Of a DNA stretch of 30,974 bases, positions 13,897 through 21,858 are shown piece by piece. The translations under genes were made by a program, and so were the position numbers. The notes beneath the pieces were generated by a model. It made no database searches and was not told where the DNA came from. It worked only from the letters and a program-made list of their open reading frames with translations. The DNA is from a virus, in the IMG/VR virus record IMGVR_UViG_3300042549_000412, positions 1 to 30,974 of that record; one strand, given 5' to 3'. How positions within the stretch are numbered: position 1 is the first letter of the stretch; every line of letters begins with the position of its first letter.

Positions 13897-14181
13897 ATGG
13901 AAAAATTTTTATCTATCCCTGTAACTTCTCAGGGCGTACAATTGGTATCAGCTAACAACATCGTTTTAGTTGAAGCTGCGGCTGACTCAGCAACAGCAGT
14001 AACAACTTTGATTACTTATGCTGGTGGTAAAGTAGTAACACTAACTCATGCAGCTCAAGTAGCTTTCAGTATGAAGTTAGCTATCCAAACAGCTATTGTT
14101 GCAGCTTTGCAGACATCTTGGGCTAATGTTGTTTATGACGTTACAGTACCACAAGCAGTTAGTGACATTGATGTAGCTTAA
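13897..14181 (+). CDS. 94-residue small virion-type protein
   Basis: This protein is small, neutral, Ala/Val/Thr-rich and probably beta plus one helix: KFLSIPVTSQGVQLVSANNI, TTLITYAGGKVVTLTHA, then the helix AFSMKLAIQTAIVAALQTSW and a final NVVYDVTVPQAVSDIDV. Similar KFLSIPVT...Q.VS.NN proteins are recalled from several marine and flavobacterial phages, where they are small structural or hypothetical proteins. It has its own promoter box and its own terminator and codons like those of the capsid gene, so high expression is likely. A decoration or auxiliary capsid protein is the most reasonable inference. It stands where some crAss-like genomes carry IHF-like genes, but it is not IHF-like. Confidence 0.6.
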   Translation: MEKFLSIPVTSQGVQLVSANNIVLVEAAADSATAVTTLITYAGGKVVTLTHAAQVAFSMKLAIQTAIVAALQTSWANVVYDVTVPQAVSDIDVA

Positions 14182-14202
14182 TAAGCAATCAAACTAAAAA
14201 AT

Positions 14203-14229
14203 AAGCCACTTTAACGAGTGGCTTTTTTT
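14203..14229 (+). terminator. Intrinsic terminator after the 94-residue gene
   Basis: AAGCCACT and AGTGGCTT form an 8-base-pair stem with a TTAACG loop, running into seven T residues. An A-run precedes the stem, so it could also act on the other strand. Confidence 0.9.
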
Positions 14230-14232
14230 ATT

Positions 14233-14240
14233 TATCTTTG
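14233..14240 (+). promoter_or_regulatory. -7 box TATCTTTG before the ring protein gene
   Basis: TATCTTTG lies directly after the terminator and 16 bases before the ATG at 14257; it is the same octamer as the one before the scaffold gene. It would drive the neck-tail-internal protein unit. Confidence 0.6.
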
Positions 14241-14256
14241 TATAAAAGACAATACA

Positions 14257-14979
14257 ATGATTAATGAGGTTCGTAATACTGTCCTATCTATACTATCTAA
14301 AGACAATCGTGGCTACATAACTCCGTTTGAGCTCAATCTGTATGCAAAACAAGCTCAATTAGAAGTATTTGAGAGCTACATATATAATTATAGTAATGCA
14401 ATAATAAAACAAAATGCTAGAATGCATGGCGAAGGTTATTCAGACATTCCTAAAAAAATAGCTGAGGTGTTAGATACTTTCTACACTATTGATTCTATTA
14501 ATTATGTATCTCCATATTTTGAATTACCGCCTGACTTTTATTTTATACAAAAGTTAGTATTTAATAATAAAGAGGTAGAGAAGGTTAGTCATCAAAAAAT
14601 ACTTAACTTATTATCTTCTAATTTAACAATGCCTAATGTTTATTATCCAGTATATACAATGACTGATAATTATGATGGTATTGCTGCTACTAAGAATATT
14701 ATTCAAGTGTATCCTAACACTATTGATAGTAATGTAACACTTCATTATTTAAGGTTTCCAAAAGATCCTAAATGGACTTATGTAGCTATGGGAACAGGTG
14801 ATTCAGACCCATTATTTAATCCATCAGCTAATGATTATCAAGACTTTGAATTGCCATTGAGTGATTTTAATAATTTAATTGTTAAGATACTTCAATACTG
14901 CGGTATTACAATTAGAGAGCAAGATATTGTAGCGGCTGCTAAGAGTGAAGAAATACAAGACATACAACAAAAACAATAA
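14257..14979 (+). CDS. Ring/adaptor protein of the neck (crAss-like)
   Basis: The 240-residue protein starts at the ATG at 14257; an upstream in-frame ATG at 14218 would lie inside the terminator stem and put the promoter box within the gene. The N-terminus (INEVRNTVLSILSKDNRGYI, then PFELNLYAKQAQLEVFE) is the signature recalled for a crAss-like head-tail ring protein. This is followed by an ELPPDFYFIQKLVF strand block, a beta region, and a C-terminal helix with IVKILQYCGITIREQDI. Such proteins stack beneath the portal to extend the DNA channel. It is followed after three bases by the second adaptor. Confidence 0.78.
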   Translation: MINEVRNTVLSILSKDNRGYITPFELNLYAKQAQLEVFESYIYNYSNAIIKQNARMHGEGYSDIPKKIAEVLDTFYTIDSINYVSPYFELPPDFYFIQKLVFNNKEVEKVSHQKILNLLSSNLTMPNVYYPVYTMTDNYDGIAATKNIIQVYPNTIDSNVTLHYLRFPKDPKWTYVAMGTGDSDPLFNPSANDYQDFELPLSDFNNLIVKILQYCGITIREQDIVAAAKSEEIQDIQQKQ

Positions 14980-14982
14980 TAA

Positions 14983-15891
14983 ATGGCATATATGACTAAT
15001 TTTCAATATTACACTAATGGTGGTGTAATACCTGAAGACAAGAATTGGGGTTCTTACCAATATGTTAGCTTAGCTGATATAGTTAATAATTTTATGCTTA
15101 TCTATGTAGGGAATGATAAATTAGTTAACAATGTAGAAAGATATACTGTTTTGTTTCACGCAAAACGAGCTATACAAGAAATTAACTATGATGCTTTAAA
15201 AAACATTAAGGTATTGGAATTACAATTAGGTAAGCAGTTGAAAATGGTACTGCCTCCTGATTATGTAAATTACGTTAGAATATCTCTTTTAAGAAATGGA
15301 TTATTGTTACCGCTTACCGAGAACAGAAGTGCTTTATCAGCTACTGCTTACTTACAAGACAATAATTTAGATATTATATTCGACTTAAATGGAGAGGTAG
15401 TGACTGGAACTTCTAAACTAGATATATTACGTCAGAACGCTGAGCTATACACAGGTCCAGGTCCTTACAATGGTAGTTTAGGTTGGGAGTATGGTGGCGA
15501 TTGGTATTTTGGTTATTCTATAGGTGGTAGATACGGCATGGAGACTGATGAAGCTAATAGAAATCCGAAATTTAAGATAAACAAGATGGCTGGAGTTATA
15601 GACTTTTCTTCTGGTGTTGAAGACGGATACATTGTTCTTGAATATATTTCTGATGGTATGGAGAATGGAGATGATTCTTTAATCACAATCAATAAATTAG
15701 CTGAGGAGTATATTTATAATTATTTAAAATGGGCTATACTTAGCAACAAAACAGGAGTTCAAGAATACATAGTTAATAGAGTTCAGAAAGCTAAATCATC
15801 AGCTTTAAGAAACGCAAAGATTAGATTAAGTAATTTGCATCCAGCTAGATTATTAATGAGCCTTAGAGGCAGAGATAAACAAATAAAATGA
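14983..15891 (+). CDS. Head-tail adaptor / tail tubular protein (P22 gp4-like)
   Basis: This 302-residue protein has a helical core typical of gp4-type adaptors: VSLADIVNNFMLIYVGNDKL, NNVERYTVLFHAKRAIQEIN, then LELQLGKQLKMVLPPDYVNY with the conserved proline pair. A middle region rich in Gly, Tyr and Trp (GPGPYNGSLGWEYGGDWYFG) looks like an inserted beta loop, and the C-terminal helices (KLAEEYIYNYLKWAILSN) end in a basic stretch. These adaptors form a twelve-fold ring on the portal. Start at ATG three bases after the previous stop; the end overlaps the muzzle gene by four bases (ATGA). Confidence 0.82.
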   Translation: MAYMTNFQYYTNGGVIPEDKNWGSYQYVSLADIVNNFMLIYVGNDKLVNNVERYTVLFHAKRAIQEINYDALKNIKVLELQLGKQLKMVLPPDYVNYVRISLLRNGLLLPLTENRSALSATAYLQDNNLDIIFDLNGEVVTGTSKLDILRQNAELYTGPGPYNGSLGWEYGGDWYFGYSIGGRYGMETDEANRNPKFKINKMAGVIDFSSGVEDGYIVLEYISDGMENGDDSLITINKLAEEYIYNYLKWAILSNKTGVQEYIVNRVQKAKSSALRNAKIRLSNLHPARLLMSLRGRDKQIK

Positions 15892-18800
15892 TAAAAATAG
15901 ATAAGACTTTTATTGCTGGTAAAATGAACAAGGACATTGATGAGCGTCTTGTTCCAGAGGGTGAATATTTAGATGCTCTTAATGTAACGATAGATACAAC
16001 AAGAGGTTCTACTATTGGCTCTGTTCAGAATTCACCTGGTAATGAAGTTGTTAGTGATATTGATATTTTAACTGGTATTACTGCAACAAATTCAACTACT
16101 ATCGGCTCTATATCTTACGAGCCTAGCAATCTTATTTATTGGTTTGTTACTTGTGATGAGTATGATGCTATATTTGAATATAACCAGGTAACAGATATTA
16201 CTGAGAGAGTTATTTTAAGCACTACTAATCAGTTGAGTTTTAATAGAAATTATGCTATAACAGGTGTTGATTATATACCTGGGTTAGCTGGAGATGGTCC
16301 GTTCTTGTATTGGACAGATAATGTTAATCCACCTAGAAGAATAAATATAGCTAGAGCTAAAAGTTATTCTGACGATGACAGTAGAATTGATTTAGATATT
16401 AACGTTATATTAGCTCCTCCGCTATACGCTCCTAAGATTAAGTTGCACTTTGAGGAGTCTATAGATGTATCAAATAATATTGAGGATAAGTTCATATACT
16501 TTTCATATAGATATAAATACCACGACAATCAGTATAGTGCTTTATCTCCATTTTCAGCTGTAGCATTTCATGCCAATTCATTTTTGTATGACTACTTGAC
16601 TGGTGACAACAAAGGAATGTTAAACAAATTTAACATGGTTGATGTGACGTTTGACACTGGCAATGAATTCGTTGAGGAGATACAAGTGTTATATTTTGAC
16701 ACTTACAAATTAAACGTTTACATAATTGAAAATTATAATAAAGAAGAATTAACGATCCAGGATGATTTTAAGTATTCTATTACATTTAGTGCAAATAAGA
16801 TATACACTCCTATTGAATCTAGCGAGGTTACAAAATTATTTGACAATGTTCCTTTATTAGCTAGAACTCAAGATATAGTTGGGAACAGATTGATATATGG
16901 GAATTATACTCAGTTTAGAGATATTGTTGATAGTAACTTGCAGAATATCGTTCCAAATTATACTTTGGCGTTGGAGTCGACTGCTATTACTACTCAACCA
17001 AAGAAAACATTTAGAAGCGATAGAGACTATGAGGTGGGTATTATCTATACGGATGAATACGGAAGAATGACAAGTGTTCTTACATCTAAAAATAATGAGC
17101 TTTATATACCATCTACTAATTCAGATACTGCTAATTCAATTAGGTTAGAATTAACTAACAATCCCCCTTTTTGGGCTACCAACTATAGGTTTGCAATCAA
17201 ACAAGCTCAAGGTGACTATTACAATATATTTCCAAGAACTTTTGCTGTTGATGGATTATTTAGATATTTTTTGATAAATGAAGCTGATAGAGATAAGATT
17301 ACCATTGGGGGGTATGTTATATTTAAAACATCTAACGGTTTAGCGACTCATTCAAATAAGCAATTTAAAGTTCTTGAGCTGGAGTACAAACCAGTGTCAA
17401 CCGTATTTATTATAGAGGGTTTGTATTTTAAAATAAAATCAGACCCTGCTGATGTATTTTTAGATAGCCCTACAATAACAACACGTAGCGATAGTGGTTC
17501 AGGGCGAGGCATAAATAGCAGTGGCTTTTCTCCTACAAACCCAGTACGAAATAGAGGCTCAATTGTTAATTTTGAGTATGCGTATTATGCCAATAATGGA
17601 GATAATACACTAGAAAATCCTAATCAAAATAATTCAGGAAGTGTAACGGCTGATTACAATGGACCTATATCTAATAATGATATTGATTATAGAATAAGTG
17701 TTCAAATATTAAACCCAGCAAACCCATCATCAAATACTGGGACTCACTTTAGATGGACATATAGACTGAATGGAACTAATTACAGCTCTCCTATTGCAAT
17801 ATCTAATTTTGTAGATATAACTGTATTTCCTCCATTCACAGATGACTTTAGGTTGTATTTTGACACATCAAGTAATTACAATGTAGGAGATTTACATATT
17901 ATAAATGTTAGAGGTGCTATTCGAGACGTATTACTTACACCTAGATTTAGTTCTACTGTATATAGTAGATTTGTAAGCGTTTTTGAAAGGGGTCTTTTCC
18001 CTTATAATTCAACTACTGGTGCAATAGGTGGCTACGAGGGTCATGCTATATTATTATATAACGAACCAATATATCCTGGTGCTGTTATCAATATAAATAT
18101 ATTAAGAGACGTATCCCCTGACTCTTCAAGTCCGAATAGAGCTATCAATAACACTTGGACAAGTAATGATTATTACAAAAATATTGAGGAGTGGTTTTGG
18201 CAATCTGGTGCTTATAATTCATTCCAATATATTGCAAATGATTATACTACTCAGACATCTCCAATAAATATTATATTCAGGAGAGCTGATGTCCCTCCTG
18301 GTAAACAATCAACAGTTGCTCCGTATGTTACTCAATACATAGATGAAGATACTGATGTTAATTCTGGACGTTTATGTCTTTTAATAAGAGGTGTAGGTGA
18401 TTATGATGGTAGTTCCCCTAATGAAATACTAGCTGAGTTAAAAGTGACACAAACTCCTACAGTTAGATTAACAGCAGAAACAGTACCTTTAAACGTAGAC
18501 ATTGATATATTCTACGAGATGAGAAAGACGTACGCAATTAAAAATGGCTATCACACAACATCTTGGCGTTATGCTGATTACACTTCGGCTGGTGGTACGT
18601 TTGCTGGTAAAACAGTATTAGGACCAGTAAATCCAAGTATTCCAGTATCAACAGATTTGATGCATTCGTTTAATGTTGGAGAAAGAGTATGGGTTCAAAA
18701 TTCAGACACTATTATACCGATAGTTGGTCCTATTAGCGATTATTACGACATATTAGCGGTTACAGAGTATTCAATAACAATTGACTTAACATTCCCAGGA

Positions 18801-19829
18801 GATGGAGCACCAACCCCAGGTAATGTGTTCTACCAATCATGGGAGAAAGACCAATCAAGTACTGATAATTTAATTGTAGAGTTGAACAACATAACTTCAG
18901 ATAACTCAGACTTTAATTCTTTTGCTTTCGGGAATGGTGTTGAGTCATATAGAATTTATGATAACTTCTTGAGACCTACAATGAAATATAGCCCTAGAGC
19001 TAGCAGTGTTATAGAGGATTATCAGCAGCAAAATAAATATGCATCACTTTGCTATAGTGGTATATATAAAGGAGACACATCAACAAATAGATTGAACTCT
19101 TTTAATTTATCTCAAGCTAATTTTAAGAATTTAGATATAAAGTATGGTCCTATTGAGAAGATTTTTGCTAGAGACACTGATTTATTGGTGTTACACCAAG
19201 ACAAAATAACTAAAGTTCTTTATGGTAAAAATTTATTGGTTGATGCCGTAGGTGGTGGTCAAGTTGCCTCCGTTCCAGAGGTCCTAGGTAATCAAATTGC
19301 TCATCCATCTGAATATGGTATTAGTAATAATCCAGAGAGTTTCGCTAAGCACGCTAACATTTTATTTTTCTCAGATGCTAGAAGAGGTGCTGTATTGCAA
19401 ATGCTAGGAGATGAGGTAGTTGAAATATCTGATAGTGGTATGCGAAACTACTTTAGGGATATAATGAAAGATAATCCAAACACACAAAAGCTAGGTTGTT
19501 TTGACCCTTTTAATAATACTTATGTAATTGCGTTTAACGATCAAAATGTAGTCCCTTGTTCTTTACAAATATCGCCTATTAAACTATCTTTAAATAAAGA
19601 CGCAAAGGGATTGTTATTATTCAGTATAGTATCTAATGGACCTTGGTCTATTTCTTATTCTTCTGACTGGCTCTATATAAACACCACTTCAGGATTTGGG
19701 AATCAAAATATATTTGGTTCGGTTACTGAAAATGACACTGAAGACATAAGGACAGAGAACGTTGAAATTTCTTACTGTGATGGTAGTGCTAGTTTAGAAT
19801 TTTTATTAACTCAAACAACAAAAGATTAA
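15888..19829 (+). CDS. Muzzle / tail stabilization protein with C-terminal BACON domain
   Basis: The 1313-residue protein opens with FIAGKMNKDIDERLVPEGEY, then DALNVTID, the classic signature of crAss-like stabilization proteins, distant relatives of the P22 gp4/gp10 tail region. A long beta-rich body follows, including a propeller-like repeat with TDEYGRMTSVL near residue 385, an inserted region around 540-900 rich in Asn, Ser and Pro, and then the conserved block LNSFNLSQANFKNLDIKYGP, with LLVLHQDKITKVLYGKNLL and FDPFNNTYVIAFND up to residue about 1218. From about 1225 to the end the sequence fits a BACON domain: SPIKLSL, SNGPWSISYSSDWLYINTTS (Trp1253 and Trp1261), G.G...I..SVTEN and a final LLTQTT. 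BACON domains are small Ig-like modules thought to bind glycans or mucin. The usual continuation of the family (GW.SF.SYEPD.M..LNN.FYTFKNG) is missing here and found in the next gene. Confidence 0.88.
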   Translation: MIKIDKTFIAGKMNKDIDERLVPEGEYLDALNVTIDTTRGSTIGSVQNSPGNEVVSDIDILTGITATNSTTIGSISYEPSNLIYWFVTCDEYDAIFEYNQVTDITERVILSTTNQLSFNRNYAITGVDYIPGLAGDGPFLYWTDNVNPPRRINIARAKSYSDDDSRIDLDINVILAPPLYAPKIKLHFEESIDVSNNIEDKFIYFSYRYKYHDNQYSALSPFSAVAFHANSFLYDYLTGDNKGMLNKFNMVDVTFDTGNEFVEEIQVLYFDTYKLNVYIIENYNKEELTIQDDFKYSITFSANKIYTPIESSEVTKLFDNVPLLARTQDIVGNRLIYGNYTQFRDIVDSNLQNIVPNYTLALESTAITTQPKKTFRSDRDYEVGIIYTDEYGRMTSVLTSKNNELYIPSTNSDTANSIRLELTNNPPFWATNYRFAIKQAQGDYYNIFPRTFAVDGLFRYFLINEADRDKITIGGYVIFKTSNGLATHSNKQFKVLELEYKPVSTVFIIEGLYFKIKSDPADVFLDSPTITTRSDSGSGRGINSSGFSPTNPVRNRGSIVNFEYAYYANNGDNTLENPNQNNSGSVTADYNGPISNNDIDYRISVQILNPANPSSNTGTHFRWTYRLNGTNYSSPIAISNFVDITVFPPFTDDFRLYFDTSSNYNVGDLHIINVRGAIRDVLLTPRFSSTVYSRFVSVFERGLFPYNSTTGAIGGYEGHAILLYNEPIYPGAVININILRDVSPDSSSPNRAINNTWTSNDYYKNIEEWFWQSGAYNSFQYIANDYTTQTSPINIIFRRADVPPGKQSTVAPYVTQYIDEDTDVNSGRLCLLIRGVGDYDGSSPNEILAELKVTQTPTVRLTAETVPLNVDIDIFYEMRKTYAIKNGYHTTSWRYADYTSAGGTFAGKTVLGPVNPSIPVSTDLMHSFNVGERVWVQNSDTIIPIVGPISDYYDILAVTEYSITIDLTFPGDGAPTPGNVFYQSWEKDQSSTDNLIVELNNITSDNSDFNSFAFGNGVESYRIYDNFLRPTMKYSPRASSVIEDYQQQNKYASLCYSGIYKGDTSTNRLNSFNLSQANFKNLDIKYGPIEKIFARDTDLLVLHQDKITKVLYGKNLLVDAVGGGQVASVPEVLGNQIAHPSEYGISNNPESFAKHANILFFSDARRGAVLQMLGDEVVEISDSGMRNYFRDIMKDNPNTQKLGCFDPFNNTYVIAFNDQNVVPCSLQISPIKLSLNKDAKGLLLFSIVSNGPWSISYSSDWLYINTTSGFGNQNIFGSVTENDTEDIRTENVEISYCDGSASLEFLLTQTTKD

Positions 19830-19830
19830 T

Positions 19831-20808
19831 ATGTGTGATTGTATAAAAGTTACCTATGAAATAAACGGTGTAACGTCTACTATTGAAGTAAATAGTCCAT
19901 TTGAGTTTGTAGTTGGTGAGCAAGAGTTTTCTATTAATCTCGTTGATGGCGTATGGGAATTAGATGCAGGTAATACAACTATTGGAACTATTGACACACC
20001 TGATTGTCCACTGGGAGATTTCGACCTAAATGAAGATTCTACTTTCTCTATGTTCTCAGTTGGTAAATGCGATGATGATTATAAAACAGTAACATATTCT
20101 ACAGTTAGTCAAGGTTGGAATTCATTTTGGTCATACGAGCCTGATTGGATGATTGAGCTAAACAATGTTTTTTATACATTTAAGAATGGTAATATATGGA
20201 GGCAAAATACTAATACAACAAGGAATAACTTTTATGAAACTCAATACACCTCCAAAGTTAAAACAATATTCAATAATAGCCCATTAGAGAATAAGGTGTT
20301 TAAGTCTATATCCATTAATAGTACTAAACCTTGGTCTGTTGTTATTGATACCAACTTAGAGACATCGAATACGCCAAGTGTTTATTTCGTTGAGAAAGAA
20401 GGTTTTTGGTTTTCATACATAAGAAGACAAGACAATACTATTGCTGTTAAAGCTTTATCTACTCAAGGTGTTGGGAATGTACTGTCAGTAACATCTCCTA
20501 ATATATTAAATTTTTCTTTTAATTTAGACCTATCATCTATAAGTATTGGCGATAAGTTATATAAGAATAACTTAGGGTCTTTAATGTACTTAGGCGAGAT
20601 AATAGATATATCTTTAAATAACATAACTATAGATATAACTTTTGGAGGCACTCCTTCTGTTGGTGACTTCATTATTTGTGTTAAAAATTCACAAGTAGAG
20701 TCTTACGGAGCAAGAGGTGTATATATGAATATAGAATTAGAGAGCGATAGTACTGAAGAACTAGAATTATTTTCAATAAGTTCTACAGTATTCAAAAGTT
20801 TTCAGTAA
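19831..20808 (+). CDS. Second muzzle-type protein (split-off C-terminal part)
   Basis: This 325-residue protein starts one base after the muzzle gene. Residues about 1-85 form a Cys-containing beta region (MCDCIKVTYEING near the start, DTPDCPLGDFDL and FSMFSVGKC at 55-80) of unknown fold. Residues 86-205 contain SQGWNSFWSYEPDWMIELNN, then VFYTFKNGNIWRQN and PLENKVFKSISINSTKPWSV, which I recall as the C-terminal block of crAss-like stabilization/muzzle proteins in one chain. The remainder is beta-rich (GDKLYKNN, FGGTPSVGDFIIC). It therefore probably assembles with the upstream protein in the muzzle. The split is clean: stop, one base, ATG, no frameshift signature. Confidence 0.65.
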   Translation: MCDCIKVTYEINGVTSTIEVNSPFEFVVGEQEFSINLVDGVWELDAGNTTIGTIDTPDCPLGDFDLNEDSTFSMFSVGKCDDDYKTVTYSTVSQGWNSFWSYEPDWMIELNNVFYTFKNGNIWRQNTNTTRNNFYETQYTSKVKTIFNNSPLENKVFKSISINSTKPWSVVIDTNLETSNTPSVYFVEKEGFWFSYIRRQDNTIAVKALSTQGVGNVLSVTSPNILNFSFNLDLSSISIGDKLYKNNLGSLMYLGEIIDISLNNITIDITFGGTPSVGDFIICVKNSQVESYGARGVYMNIELESDSTEELELFSISSTVFKSFQ

Positions 20809-20813
20809 ATTTG
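20806..20813 (+). promoter_or_regulatory. -7 box TAAATTTG before the GNAT-like gene
   Basis: TAAATTTG matches TAnnTTTG, begins at the last bases of the preceding gene and ends three bases before the ATG at 20817. The context AGTAAATTTG just before an ATG is the same as at 3595-3604. A transcript started here would be leaderless or nearly so. Confidence 0.4.
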
Positions 20814-20816
20814 CGT

Positions 20817-21218
20817 ATGGAAGTTAGATTCTTGAAAGAGAACGATTACGATACGTTATCTAAATGGTGGAAGGACTGGAGATGGACACCTCCCCCAGCT
20901 GATATGTTGCCTCAGAACGGTATAGGCGGAGTAATGGTTTATAAAGGAGATACTGAGATATGTGCTGGCTTTGTTTACTTTACGAACTCTAAAACTGCAT
21001 GGATAGAATTCATAGTATCTAATTTCCAATATAAAGATAAAGATAGACACGAAGCTATAGAGATGCTTATAAATGTGCTTACTAAGATGGTTCAAGATAT
21101 GGGCGAATATAAGTATATTTATACATCACTAAAAAGCAAAAGTCTAATTGATAGATATGCTAATTGTGGATACCAGCTTGGTAGCACTAATTGCAACGAA
21201 ATGATTAAAGTATTATAA
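20817..21218 (+). CDS. GNAT-like acetyltransferase-fold protein
   Basis: This 133-residue protein starts at ATG 20817; a TTG at 20811 in frame would add only two residues and overlap the promoter box. The chain follows the GNAT order: strand and helix MEVRFLKENDYDTLSKWWKD, the strand pair GGVMVYKGDTEICAGFVYFT, the long strand TAWIEFIVSNFQYKDKDRHE which leads into the acetyl-CoA pyrophosphate loop and helix (EAIEMLINVLTKMVQDM), then YIYTSLKSKSLIDRYANCGY. The usual Q/RxxGxG/A loop is reduced to KDKDRHEA, so activity is uncertain. A very similar protein is recalled from crAss-like genomes at this place among tail genes. It may modify a virion or host protein, or have lost catalysis and be structural. 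Confidence 0.65.
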   Translation: MEVRFLKENDYDTLSKWWKDWRWTPPPADMLPQNGIGGVMVYKGDTEICAGFVYFTNSKTAWIEFIVSNFQYKDKDRHEAIEMLINVLTKMVQDMGEYKYIYTSLKSKSLIDRYANCGYQLGSTNCNEMIKVL

Positions 21219-21220
21219 AT

Positions 21221-21844
21221 ATGGCAGCAGTAACATCAACAATAGTGGCATTAGGAGGCTTAGGATTAAGTGCCGCACAAGCAATTAATTCTCAAAAGAG
21301 AATGAATGATGCATCAAAAGCAGCAGCAGGTGCTGTTAATGAGTTAAAAAATGTAAAAGAATTTAACGCATTTAAGCAAGTTCAAGTACCTACTCTTGGT
21401 TTTAATTTAGCCCAAGAGTCAAAAGCTCAAGGAACTGCTCAAGCACTACAGTCTTTACAAGGAGCTGGAGCTGAGGGTGTTATAGGTGGTGTAGGTAATA
21501 TTGTACAAGCTGGAAATGAGCAAGACTTGCAATTAGCAGCACAAGCACAAGAGGCACAATTCAAAAGAGATGCAATGCAAGCAGAGGCTGAGCAAGGAAT
21601 TCAATCAAGAAAAGCAGAAAGAGATTTTTCTTTAGGTGCATATAAATTAGAAGGAGCACAAGCAGCAAGAACAGCCGCTGAAGAAGCTAGAAATAGTGCG
21701 ATAGAAGGTATGTTTTCATCCGCAGCAGGTGCTTTAACAAGTGCATCAGGATTACTTCCAACATACAAAAGCCAAGGTACGAACACAAATTCAGCAAATG
21801 ATATATCTGGCTCATCCTCTATGTTTAATAATCAATTTGCATAA
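21221..21844 (+). CDS. Internal virion (ejection/cargo) protein, Ala/Gln-rich
   Basis: This 207-residue protein has one N-terminal hydrophobic, Gly/Ala-rich segment (VTSTIVALGGLGLSAAQAIN), then a long helical region made mainly of Ala, Gln, Glu and Lys (DLQLAAQAQEAQFKRDAMQA, EAEQGIQSRKAERDF), and a Ser/Asn-rich tail. Size, composition and the N-terminal hydrophobic segment resemble the smallest ejected internal protein of podoviruses (T7 gp14/P22 gp7 type), which enters the cell envelope to form a DNA channel. The position after muzzle genes and before two larger internal-type proteins agrees with that. No sequence family was recognised. Confidence 0.6.
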   Translation: MAAVTSTIVALGGLGLSAAQAINSQKRMNDASKAAAGAVNELKNVKEFNAFKQVQVPTLGFNLAQESKAQGTAQALQSLQGAGAEGVIGGVGNIVQAGNEQDLQLAAQAQEAQFKRDAMQAEAEQGIQSRKAERDFSLGAYKLEGAQAARTAAEEARNSAIEGMFSSAAGALTSASGLLPTYKSQGTNTNSANDISGSSSMFNNQFA

Positions 21845-21858
21845 ACTAGTAAGATAAT

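Noticed and set aside
13897-14181. IHF/HU-like protein
   Set aside because: The position suggested it, but the sequence lacks the helical N-terminus and the basic beta-arm motifs of IHF/HU.
14218-14256. Upstream ATG of the ring protein gene at 14218
   Set aside because: It falls within the terminator stem and the added residues would be encoded by the terminator T-run and promoter; family similarity starts at the ATG at 14257.
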